Source of the DNA: Ferrovum sp. PN-J185
Lineage (GTDB): Bacteria; Pseudomonadota; Gammaproteobacteria; Burkholderiales; Ferrovaceae
Direction of reading: 5' to 3'
DNA: 64,000 nucleotides
Assembly: GCF_001581925.1 (NCBI RefSeq)
Contig: NZ_LQZA01000001.1
Coordinates: 310,001-374,000, forward strand
This document shows positions 57,271 through 64,000 of the stretch, piece by piece. The notes below the pieces were generated by a model, which searched no databases, was not told the DNA's origin, and saw nothing but the letters and a program-made list of their open reading frames with translations. Both the position numbers and the translations under genes were made by a program. Each line of letters starts with the position of its first letter. Position 1 is the stretch's first letter.

Positions 57271-58656
57271 ATGAACGCCCATATTTTACTTGTTGATGAT
57301 GATACAGACTTATTGCGTCTTTTGACCATGCGTCTTGAAGCAGCGGGATACCGTGTTTCTGCTGCCACTACTGCTGAAGAAGCTTTGGCTAAACTTGCAA
57401 TTGAGCGGCCACAGCTTGTGGTAAGTGATGTACAGTTACCAGGCCTTGATGGATTGCGTTTATTTGATGAAATCAGGCAGCGCCATCCAATTCTCCCTGT
57501 TATTCTAATTACTGCACATGGCACCATTCCTGATGCGGTTGAAGCTACTACGCGAGGCGTCTTTGGTTATTTAACTAAACCGTTCGAAGGGAAAGTGTTG
57601 CTCGATAAGATAGCCGAAGCCTTATCTGTTTATCATGTGTCTTCGGAAGAACCCAGTACTATGGAAGAGGAGTGGCGCAGTCATATTATTAGTCGTTCTG
57701 ACCGAGTTGCTGAACTGCTTAATGAAGCCAAAATGGTTGCTCAGTCAGATGCCAGTGTGTTAATTAGAGGCGAGAGCGGCACTGGAAAAGAGCTATTAGC
57801 ACAAGCTATACACCGAGCCAGCCCCCGGGCACAGCATTCATTTGTAGCGTTAAATTGTAGTGCTATCCCGGAGCATTTATTAGAGTCTGAATTATTTGGT
57901 CATGTGAAAGGTGCTTTTACAGGCGCAACCCATTCTAATGAAGGGTTATTTCGTGCAGCACAAGGAGGAACTTTATTTTTAGATGAAATAGGTGATATGC
58001 CTGTTAATCTGCAAGCAAAATTATTGCGTGTGTTACAAGAACGTAAAATTCGCCCGGTAGGATCAAGTCAGAGTATTGATGTTGATGTACGTATTCTGTC
58101 TTCAACCCATCAGGATTTAGAAACAGCTATTCGCGAAGACCAGTTTAGAGAAGATTTATACTATCGATTAAATGTTGTTGAGCTAACACTTCCACCGCTT
58201 AGAGAAAGACGTGAAGATATTTTACTTTTAGCTAACCATTTCCTAAATCGCTTAGCAGTGAAATACCACAAAACAATTAATGGTTTTACCCCTGATGCGA
58301 TTGAAGCACTAACGACTTATTCTTGGCCTGGTAATATTCGTCAGCTTTATAACGTAATTGAACAGGTATCAGCATTATCCACAGGATCTCTGATTTCTCA
58401 TACGTTAGTTCAGCGAGCGCTTAAAGTCCCATCGGTACAGATTCTCAGTCTAGCAGAAGCTAGGGAGCGTTTTGAACGAGATTATTTAATTGGTTTATTA
58501 AAAGTCACAGGTGGTAACGTGGCAGATGCAGCTCGATTAGCTGAGAGAAACCGAACGGAGTTTTATCGCCTTTTACAAAAACACGGGCTTACTCCAGATA
58601 CATTTAAGAGATTGGAAGGTCAAACTGGCGTTGTCACTATTGAGCGACAACCCTAA
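57271..58656 (+). CDS. glrR: Sigma-54-dependent response regulator GlrR (QseF)
   Basis: This 461-residue NtrC-type activator has a receiver with acceptor Asp53 (VVSDVQLPGLDG) and Lys103. Its AAA+ domain has Walker A GESGTGKE at 167-174, the sigma-54-contacting GAFTGA at 214-219 and Walker B FLDEIGD at 236-242. A Fis-type helix-turn-helix lies near residues 410-445 (GNVADAARLAERNRTEFYRLLQKHG). The match to GlrR is supported by the GlrK-like kinase and QseG-like lipoprotein downstream. GlrR binds TGTC-N10-GACA sites, and two such sites lie at its 3' end and just beyond. Confidence 0.93.
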   Translation: MNAHILLVDDDTDLLRLLTMRLEAAGYRVSAATTAEEALAKLAIERPQLVVSDVQLPGLDGLRLFDEIRQRHPILPVILITAHGTIPDAVEATTRGVFGYLTKPFEGKVLLDKIAEALSVYHVSSEEPSTMEEEWRSHIISRSDRVAELLNEAKMVAQSDASVLIRGESGTGKELLAQAIHRASPRAQHSFVALNCSAIPEHLLESELFGHVKGAFTGATHSNEGLFRAAQGGTLFLDEIGDMPVNLQAKLLRVLQERKIRPVGSSQSIDVDVRILSSTHQDLETAIREDQFREDLYYRLNVVELTLPPLRERREDILLLANHFLNRLAVKYHKTINGFTPDAIEALTTYSWPGNIRQLYNVIEQVSALSTGSLISHTLVQRALKVPSVQILSLAEARERFERDYLIGLLKVTGGNVADAARLAERNRTEFYRLLQKHGLTPDTFKRLEGQTGVVTIERQP

Positions 58657-58717
58657 CTACTTGTTTTAATTAATCTTTTTCAAAAAAGAAATATGGTTGT
58701 CGTTAACTAGCGACAAA
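58630..58717 (+). promoter_or_regulatory. Two GlrR-type upstream activating sites (TTGTC-N10-GACAA)
   Basis: GTTGTC-N10-GACAAC occupies 58630-58651 inside the last codons of glrR, and GTTGTC-N10-GACAAA occupies 58696-58717. Both contain an exact TGTC-N10-GACA, the pattern known for GlrR sites upstream of glmY in enterobacteria. Centres are 66 bases apart, about six helical turns. They lie about 185 and 119 bases before the predicted start of the sigma-54 promoter at 58799-58814, the normal range for enhancer sites. Confidence 0.75.
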
Positions 58718-58798
58718 ACCAACGTATCCTGAAAGTTTGAAAACTAACGATGCTGATAAATCCTTTTAAAAACAGTGTGTTAGGTTTTAAAATTTGGT

Positions 58799-58814
58799 TG
58801 GCATGGATGTTGCT
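58799..58814 (+). promoter_or_regulatory. Candidate sigma-54 promoter of opgH
   Basis: TGGCATGGATGTTGCT has the -24 GG at 58800-58801 and -12 GC at 58812-58813. It matches the TGGCAC-N5-TTGC(A/T) consensus except for T in place of C at its sixth base. Transcription would start near 58825, that is, at the annotated opgH ATG, so the mRNA would be nearly leaderless or use a later start. The two GlrR-type sites upstream make the call more credible than the match alone. Confidence 0.65.
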
Positions 58815-58825
58815 TTGTAGTTGGC

Positions 58826-60793
58826 ATGAATCCAAATGAACATACACATATTTCTCAGTCAGCGCAATTAGCGCCATCTATTAATCGCGGCTCAATGGTA
58901 GCCAAGCCTTGGTCAAGCTTTAGACAGGGGTTTTCTTTGCTAATGCAAGGCATCAAACAAAAAACCATTAAAGCCACTTACCCATGGCAGCAAATGGCCA
59001 TAGAACGACGCCGTGTACTCATGTTGCTAGTGACTTTAACGACCGCAACCGTTGCTTATTTGTGGATTGATAATCAAAGTAATTGGGATTTTTTGCCTTT
59101 ACGCTTATTACAATTAACTTTGTTTTTATTATTAACTGCCTGGGTTGCTGCAGGTTTTTTTACTGCAATTATGGGTTTTTTAGTTGAGTTGTTTGCAGAT
59201 GGATTTGCCTTGAGTGCGAGACAAGTGGCACACCAAAGCCTGTCGGTAAATACCAAAACAGCAGTAATTATGCCTATCTGTAATGAATCTGTTGACACGG
59301 TTTTTGCAGGATTACGAGCTACCTGTGAGTCATTGGCTCAATGTCCTGAAGCTAAACAATTTGACGTTTTCATTTTATCTGATTCGTTTGATCCCGCTAT
59401 TCTGGCAGAAGAGCTTAGTGCGTGGTCTACTCTGCGTGATCAATTACAAGGCCAGGTTAATCTCTACTATCGTGTTCGCCAACGTCGCACCAGACGTAAA
59501 GCCGGCAATGTGGCTGATTTTTGTCGTCGCTGGGGTAAAAATTACCAGTATATGGTGGTCTTTGATGCTGATAGCGTCATGAGTGGTGACGCATTGGTGA
59601 CGTTAGCTAAATTAATGGATCAGAATCCACGCTCAGGAATTATTCAAACAGTTCCTCAACCCTGTGGTGTAGATACTTTACATGCCCGCGTTCAACAATT
59701 TGCCGCTCGAGTTTCTGGACGGCTCTTTACTAAAGGAATGCTGTATTGGCAACTTGGGGAGTCACATTATTGGGGGCACAATGCCATCATTCGTATCGAG
59801 CCATTTATGAAGCATTGTGCTTTAGCTGATTTGCCAGGTACAGGTGGATTGAGTGGACACATCATGTCTCATGACTTTGTTGAAGCTGCAATGATGAGAA
59901 GAGCGGGTTTTGACGTGTGGCTTGTGACTGATATTGAGGGTAGTTACGAACAGCAACCAGCTAATTTACCTGAAGAGTTACAACGTGATCGACGTTGGTG
60001 TCAGGGTAACATTAAAAATATCCGCCTTATAGCAGAGCCTGGGTTTGCAATGGTTCATCGCTTTATGTTGCTAACGGGGGTATTGGCCTATGCTTCCTCT
60101 CCATTGTGGTTATTATTGATCTTAATAAGTACTCTCGTTTATGCTCTGGATTATTTCTTTGGTAGTGGATTAACGGATAATTTACTGTTATCACATTACA
60201 CTGAACTGTGGTACGTGACATTGGTCTTGTTGTTTTCACCGCGCATCATGTCTTTATTGGTGATTTTCTATAAGAGAGAAAGTATTCAATACGGTGGTGT
60301 GTTTGCTTTGCTTAAAAGTACGTTATTTGAGTCACTGTATTCTGCTATGGTTGCTCCGTTAAGAATGATGGCACATACCTATTATGTTGTTTCTGCTTTA
60401 ACTGGACTTGGGTTAGAGTGGAAGTCTCCTCTTCGTGAAGCTAAATCATTACAATGGCGCGATACATTTAAGTACTTTATTCCCTACATGTGGCCAATGG
60501 CTTTATTAGCATTAATTACCTTGGTTGTTGCTCCTGGAAATTTACCTTGGCTATTACCAGTGTTTATTCCAGTAATATTAGCTACGCCCTTTGCAGTGAT
60601 TACCAGTAGTAGTTATGTGGGATTGTGGTTACGTGTTAGAAACGTGTTTATCACTCCTGAGGAATCAACCGCACCGGCTGTTATGCAACAAGCATGGTAC
60701 TATAGTGGACGCTATATAAAATTGAATAGACTTTTACGTTGGTTACGACAGCCAAAAGCTCGTTCAGGCGCAACCGCTTACCATTTACGCTAA
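58826..60793 (+). CDS. opgH: Glucans biosynthesis glucosyltransferase H (OpgH/MdoH)
   Basis: This 655-residue inner-membrane GT2-family protein has two N-terminal helices (near residues 62-82 and 92-120). A cytoplasmic glycosyltransferase domain follows (AVIMPICNESVDTVFAGLRAT, VVFDADSVMSGDALV, LPGTGGLSGHIMSHDFVEAAMMRRAG and the QRDRRWCQGN Q-x2-RW motif). Four to five C-terminal helices end the protein. It polymerises glucose from UDP-glucose for periplasmic glucans. The ATG at 58826 lacks a Shine-Dalgarno and coincides with the predicted sigma-54 transcript start; in-frame ATGs at 58895 and 58943 are alternatives. Confidence 0.93.
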   Translation: MNPNEHTHISQSAQLAPSINRGSMVAKPWSSFRQGFSLLMQGIKQKTIKATYPWQQMAIERRRVLMLLVTLTTATVAYLWIDNQSNWDFLPLRLLQLTLFLLLTAWVAAGFFTAIMGFLVELFADGFALSARQVAHQSLSVNTKTAVIMPICNESVDTVFAGLRATCESLAQCPEAKQFDVFILSDSFDPAILAEELSAWSTLRDQLQGQVNLYYRVRQRRTRRKAGNVADFCRRWGKNYQYMVVFDADSVMSGDALVTLAKLMDQNPRSGIIQTVPQPCGVDTLHARVQQFAARVSGRLFTKGMLYWQLGESHYWGHNAIIRIEPFMKHCALADLPGTGGLSGHIMSHDFVEAAMMRRAGFDVWLVTDIEGSYEQQPANLPEELQRDRRWCQGNIKNIRLIAEPGFAMVHRFMLLTGVLAYASSPLWLLLILISTLVYALDYFFGSGLTDNLLLSHYTELWYVTLVLLFSPRIMSLLVIFYKRESIQYGGVFALLKSTLFESLYSAMVAPLRMMAHTYYVVSALTGLGLEWKSPLREAKSLQWRDTFKYFIPYMWPMALLALITLVVAPGNLPWLLPVFIPVILATPFAVITSSSYVGLWLRVRNVFITPEESTAPAVMQQAWYYSGRYIKLNRLLRWLRQPKARSGATAYHLR

Positions 60794-60796
60794 TGC

Positions 60797-62281
60797 ATGA
60801 GAGACTCAAAACAGCTTAACAGTGAAATAAAAAAAACTGACAGTTTTATTTGGGGGCAACATTTTCCTTTATCATTTAGGCAATTGTTGCTTCTCGCATT
60901 TTTGAGCATTATTTTATTACTTGGTGGTGCTCTAATCCGTACTCTTGTATCGCTACAAAACCTTTCACAACAAAACGTTGAATATCCCAAAAAAATGCTG
61001 TTCGTTTTAGAACAGATTCATGAATTACAAGACACAACGGTCTCTTTGGAGAGGAAGTCACGGCAATTCATGGTACTTAATGATCCTACAATGCGTGGGG
61101 ACATTAAGAAAAACTTTACCCATGGAATTGAGGTAGTGAAAGCATTAGAGGCTGTACCAGATATTGATTTAGAGCCTCTTTTGGAGCAGTGGATAAAACT
61201 AGCCCAGTTTGCCTCTAATTCATTAATTAATGACTCTCTAGTGACACCAAACCGACAACAGGAAATATTAAATACGTACGGTCAGCTAGGTGATCTTATT
61301 CAACAGATTGACTCTTCCTCTCGCGATTATTTAAAAAAATACAATGAAACACTAGTGATTGCGTTTAAACGTCAACGAGATACCTTAATTACATTTGGAA
61401 TATTTGCTTCCTTATTTGCCGTTATGTTAGCGCTTATTTTGGGTATGTGGTTATCTCAATCATTAAGAGAAGTGGAAACAGCAATCGATCAACTCGGTAC
61501 TGCTGACAAGGACCAACCTATATTTATAGGTGGTCCCGCCGATATGAGGCGATTAGGTGAACGAATTGATACTTTACGCCAACGCTTAAATGAATTGGAA
61601 GCTGATAAATTATTATTTATGCGCCATATTTCTCATGAATTAAAGACTCCACTCGCTAATCTTCGTGAGGGAATCGCTTTACTAGAAGATCAGGTGATGG
61701 GGCAGATGAATACACAACAAACAGAGATTATTCATATTTTAAGAGATAATGCTTTGTCTCTTCAGCAACAAATTGAAAGTTTGTTACAGTACAATGCTTT
61801 TTCAGAAGACACGCGTCGATTAGATTTACAGTGTGTAGATATTTACCAGTTATTGAAGGAATTAATTACTCGTTATCGGCTGCAACTACAATCTCGTTCT
61901 CTTACCATTGATTTGATTGGGCAATCACTAAAAACACGATTAGATTCAGATAAAATAGAAATTATTGTGAATAATTTATTATCTAATGCAGTACGTTTTA
62001 GTCCAGAACATGGCTTGATTAAACTAACCTTATCACTTAACCAGTCAATGGTTCGTATAGATTGTGAGGATCAAGGGCCTGGTGTTGCACCAGAGGATCG
62101 AGACAAGATTTTCAACCCCTTTTATCAAGGCTCAAGGCAACCTACTAGCTCTCGTAAAGGTAGTGGAATCGGCTTGTCTATTGTGAAAGAATTGGTGTCT
62201 GCTCATGGCGGACAGGTATTGTTAATTTCCGGCGAACAAGGTTCGCATTTTTCTATTGAGATTCCCTATGAAGCTTGTTAA
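60797..62281 (+). CDS. glrK: Sensor histidine kinase GlrK (QseE)
   Basis: This 494-residue kinase has membrane helices at about residues 28-50 and 198-220 around a helical periplasmic domain. A HAMP-like segment, HisKA with His280 in HISHELKTPLANLREGIALL, and an HATPase domain (NNLLSNAVRFSPEHG, GIGLSIVKELVSAHGG) follow. LLEDQVMGQM and the HisKA region resemble GlrK/QseE, the kinase of GlrR. It begins 3 bases after opgH, so kinase and glucosyltransferase are co-transcribed. It overlaps the lipoprotein gene by 14 bases. Confidence 0.9.
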   Translation: MRDSKQLNSEIKKTDSFIWGQHFPLSFRQLLLLAFLSIILLLGGALIRTLVSLQNLSQQNVEYPKKMLFVLEQIHELQDTTVSLERKSRQFMVLNDPTMRGDIKKNFTHGIEVVKALEAVPDIDLEPLLEQWIKLAQFASNSLINDSLVTPNRQQEILNTYGQLGDLIQQIDSSSRDYLKKYNETLVIAFKRQRDTLITFGIFASLFAVMLALILGMWLSQSLREVETAIDQLGTADKDQPIFIGGPADMRRLGERIDTLRQRLNELEADKLLFMRHISHELKTPLANLREGIALLEDQVMGQMNTQQTEIIHILRDNALSLQQQIESLLQYNAFSEDTRRLDLQCVDIYQLLKELITRYRLQLQSRSLTIDLIGQSLKTRLDSDKIEIIVNNLLSNAVRFSPEHGLIKLTLSLNQSMVRIDCEDQGPGVAPEDRDKIFNPFYQGSRQPTSSRKGSGIGLSIVKELVSAHGGQVLLISGEQGSHFSIEIPYEAC

Positions 62282-62807
62282 ATATAGTATGCTGATAGCC
62301 GCAATCGTATCATTGAGTGCGTGTAGTATTCATCAAGAAAATGATACAGCCAGTCAGTTACACAGTCAAAGTGAAACAAGATTGAAACACCGGCAAGAAG
62401 AGAACCTAATTGGAACTACTTGGTTACAGATTAACCAAGATTTAAAAGTATCCACAATTACCAAACAGCAGATGGTAAATCAATGGTTAAGTGGTACAGA
62501 CACATTAAACGGTATAGATCGCGTCCGCTTAATTGCGTTATTACTTCTTAATGTAGATACCCAATCACATATTCAGGCACTGCGATTATTAACCAGCATG
62601 CCAGACACACAAAAAACAGACTTATTGCCTATTGTTGAATGGCAGACGGCTTTAGCAAAAAATCAAATTATTCAAGATAGTCAAATGCGTGATGTGACGC
62701 AACAATTATCAGAGGCTCAATTAAAAATTACGGCTCTACAAAAAAAAATCAAAGAATTAAAAGCCTTGGAAAGTAATTTATTATCAAAACCTTCAGAAAA
62801 TCACTAG
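62268..62807 (+). CDS. QseG-like outer-membrane lipoprotein
   Basis: From the ATG at 62268 the protein has 179 residues. Its signal peptide ends VSLSAC with Cys19 lipidated, and it finishes with a C-terminal coiled coil (TQQLSEAQLKITALQKKIKELKALE). QseG in enterobacteria is a lipoprotein encoded between the GlrK and GlrR genes that interacts with the kinase from the outer membrane. Position directly after glrK supports an equivalent role. The coiled coil and length fit loosely. A TTG at 62256 would give four extra residues and is less likely. Confidence 0.75.
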   Translation: MKLVKYSMLIAAIVSLSACSIHQENDTASQLHSQSETRLKHRQEENLIGTTWLQINQDLKVSTITKQQMVNQWLSGTDTLNGIDRVRLIALLLLNVDTQSHIQALRLLTSMPDTQKTDLLPIVEWQTALAKNQIIQDSQMRDVTQQLSEAQLKITALQKKIKELKALESNLLSKPSENH

Positions 62808-62823
62808 TATTTGGATAACAACC

Positions 62824-64000
62824 ATGAGTATTTCACGTCGTCAATTTTTATCTTGGGTAAGTCTTTTTGCAACGACTACAGGCATAGGTTTTACAAACAG
62901 TACTTTGGCTGGGTTTGCTACAAATCAGACTGGAGATGCGTTTGATTTTTCATTTGAAGAATTAATTAAGCAGGCAAAGCAGTTAGCCCATAATACGTAT
63001 CAGGCTCCACCCAAACCGGATGCTCATGTGTTAGATGAGATTGATTGGGAGAATCACGGAAAAATTCAGTTTGATACAGATCATGCTCTTTTTGCTAATG
63101 GTCCTGGTCAATTTCCAATCTCTTTTTTCCATCAAGGACGATTTTTTAGAGTCCCGGTTAGAATGTTTGTGTTGGATAGTAATGAGTCAACTACCCAGGC
63201 AAAAGAAATACTTTATAACTCCCATTTATTTACCATGCCGGAAAATAGCCCGGCACGCCGTTTAACCTCTCCTGCTGCCTTCGCAGGATTTCGTATTCAA
63301 GAGAGTAGGCTCAATAATACCGCGCAATTAAATTGGCGTACCAATGATTGGGCGGCATTTTTAGGAGCGTCTTATTTCAGGGCAATCGGTGATGAATACC
63401 AGTACGGTTTATCTGCAAGAGGAGTAGCAGTGAATGTGGTGGTTGAAGGAGTTCAAGAAGAGTTTCCTGATTTCACTCATTTTTATTTTGTTCCACCTGA
63501 AGACAATAGTGACTCAATGATTATCTATGCACTATTAGATGGTCCAAGCATTACAGGGGCTTATCGATTTAAGATTACTCGACGCCACGAAGTGATTATG
63601 GAAATTGAAAACCATCTTTTCTTGAGAAAAGATATCCATCGTCTTGGTTTGGCCCCAATGACATCTATGTATTGGTTTTCTGAGAAAGATAAAAAGACTG
63701 CTGAGGATTGGCGTCCTGCAGTTCATGACTCTGATGGATTAATGTTATGGACCGGTCAAGATGAGCATGTTTGGCGTCCGCTAAATAATCCTTCAGGAAT
63801 TCAGATTTCTTCTTTTGTTGATAATCATCCAAAAGGTTACGGCTTAATGCAACGTGAGCGCCGTTTTAGTGAGTATCAAGATGCTGTGCACTATGAAAAA
63901 CGTCCTAGTTTATGGTTAGAACCCCTTGGTGACTGGGGGGAGGGAGCAGTTCAATTGGTTGAATTACATACCTCAGAGGAACTCTACGACAATATGGTAA
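62824..64000 (+). CDS. opgG: Glucans biosynthesis periplasmic protein OpgG/OpgD family, 3'-truncated by window end
   Basis: The frame from the ATG at 62824 stays open for 392 codons to the window end. It begins SISRRQFLSWVSLFATTTG, a twin-arginine-like signal peptide (RR followed by F-L and a hydrophobic run). OpgG motifs follow: DEIDWENHGKIQFD, QFPISFFHQGRFFRVPV, YGLSARGVAVN, RPLNNPSGIQISSF, GLMQRERRFSEYQDA and RPSLWLEPLGDWGEGAVQLVE. It acts in the periplasm on glucan structure together with OpgH. The Tat-type signal recalls OpgD, so OpgG versus OpgD is left open. Confidence 0.9.
   Translation, partial: MSISRRQFLSWVSLFATTTGIGFTNSTLAGFATNQTGDAFDFSFEELIKQAKQLAHNTYQAPPKPDAHVLDEIDWENHGKIQFDTDHALFANGPGQFPISFFHQGRFFRVPVRMFVLDSNESTTQAKEILYNSHLFTMPENSPARRLTSPAAFAGFRIQESRLNNTAQLNWRTNDWAAFLGASYFRAIGDEYQYGLSARGVAVNVVVEGVQEEFPDFTHFYFVPPEDNSDSMIIYALLDGPSITGAYRFKITRRHEVIMEIENHLFLRKDIHRLGLAPMTSMYWFSEKDKKTAEDWRPAVHDSDGLMLWTGQDEHVWRPLNNPSGIQISSFVDNHPKGYGLMQRERRFSEYQDAVHYEKRPSLWLEPLGDWGEGAVQLVELHTSEELYDNMV

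Noticed and set aside
59074-59298. Minus-strand frame within opgH
   Set aside because: It lies wholly inside the well-supported opgH coding region and shows no family resemblance.

Overview
The window is a gene-dense, AT-rich (roughly 40% GC by eye) stretch of a bacterial chromosome. Gene content and order point to a betaproteobacterium of the Nitrosomonadales/Methylophilales/Ferrovales type. Examples are ribD-ribE-ribB(A)-ribH-nusB-thiL-pgpA-cinA, recA-recX-alaS, purM-AI2E permease-hda-HAD-pcnB-folK-dNK-panC, and a CysI/DUF934/APS-reductase/CysDN sulfate cluster. The genus cannot be fixed from sequence alone. No tRNA, rRNA, CRISPR, insertion sequence or prophage was seen, and no stretch longer than 300 bases lacks a gene. 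The longest gaps are 54749-55042, 10634-10899 and 9076-9301.

Layout. 1-4906: riboflavin, thiamine-kinase and lipid housekeeping operon, starting inside ribD. 4887-9075 (minus): a tripartite ABC efflux system (permease, ATPase, HlyD adaptor, NodT outer-membrane lipoprotein). 9302-10633: MFS transporter. 10900-15037: recA (with a LexA-like box over its -10), recX, alaS. 15034-21571 (minus): an MfnB/OrfY-like protein, a YdcH-like peptide, panC, deoxynucleoside kinase, folK, pcnB, HAD phosphatase, hda and an AI-2E family permease. 21665-27141: purM, purN, an RsmB-like methyltransferase, an MscS channel and a fatty-acid desaturase. 27245-32308: assimilatory sulfate reduction (cysI, DUF934, cysH as APS reductase, cysD, cysN), with a terminator-like hairpin touching the cysI start codon. 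32305-39446: a QseBC-like two-component pair divergent from a TonB receptor, ExbB, ExbD, TonB, cytochrome b561 and PepSY protein, which looks like an envelope/metal-uptake module. 39570-42993: rpmG, rpmB, a MOSC protein, a possible 25-residue membrane peptide, coaBC, dut and a small CbiX/SirB chelatase that could make siroheme for CysI. 42990-50908: hydroxypyruvate reductase, serine-glyoxylate aminotransferase and glyA on minus, facing glycerate 2-kinase, formate-THF ligase and folC on plus. This is a serine-cycle or photorespiratory C1/C2 module. 50891-57200: a wHTH regulator, A24 prepilin peptidase, alpha/beta hydrolase, orphan lipoprotein, a TviB/WbpO-type nucleotide-sugar dehydrogenase and a NeuB/NeuC pair. 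57271-64000: glrR, opgH, glrK, a QseG-like lipoprotein and opgG (cut by the window end).

The most notable signal is in the last block. Between glrR and opgH lie two copies of TTGTC-N10-GACAA, the TGTC-N10-GACA pattern known for the sigma-54 activator GlrR. They are followed by a near-consensus sigma-54 promoter (TGGCAT-N5-TTGCT) ending just before the opgH start. The GlrR/GlrK system therefore probably controls osmoregulated periplasmic glucan synthesis here, with the opg genes interleaved among the regulatory genes.
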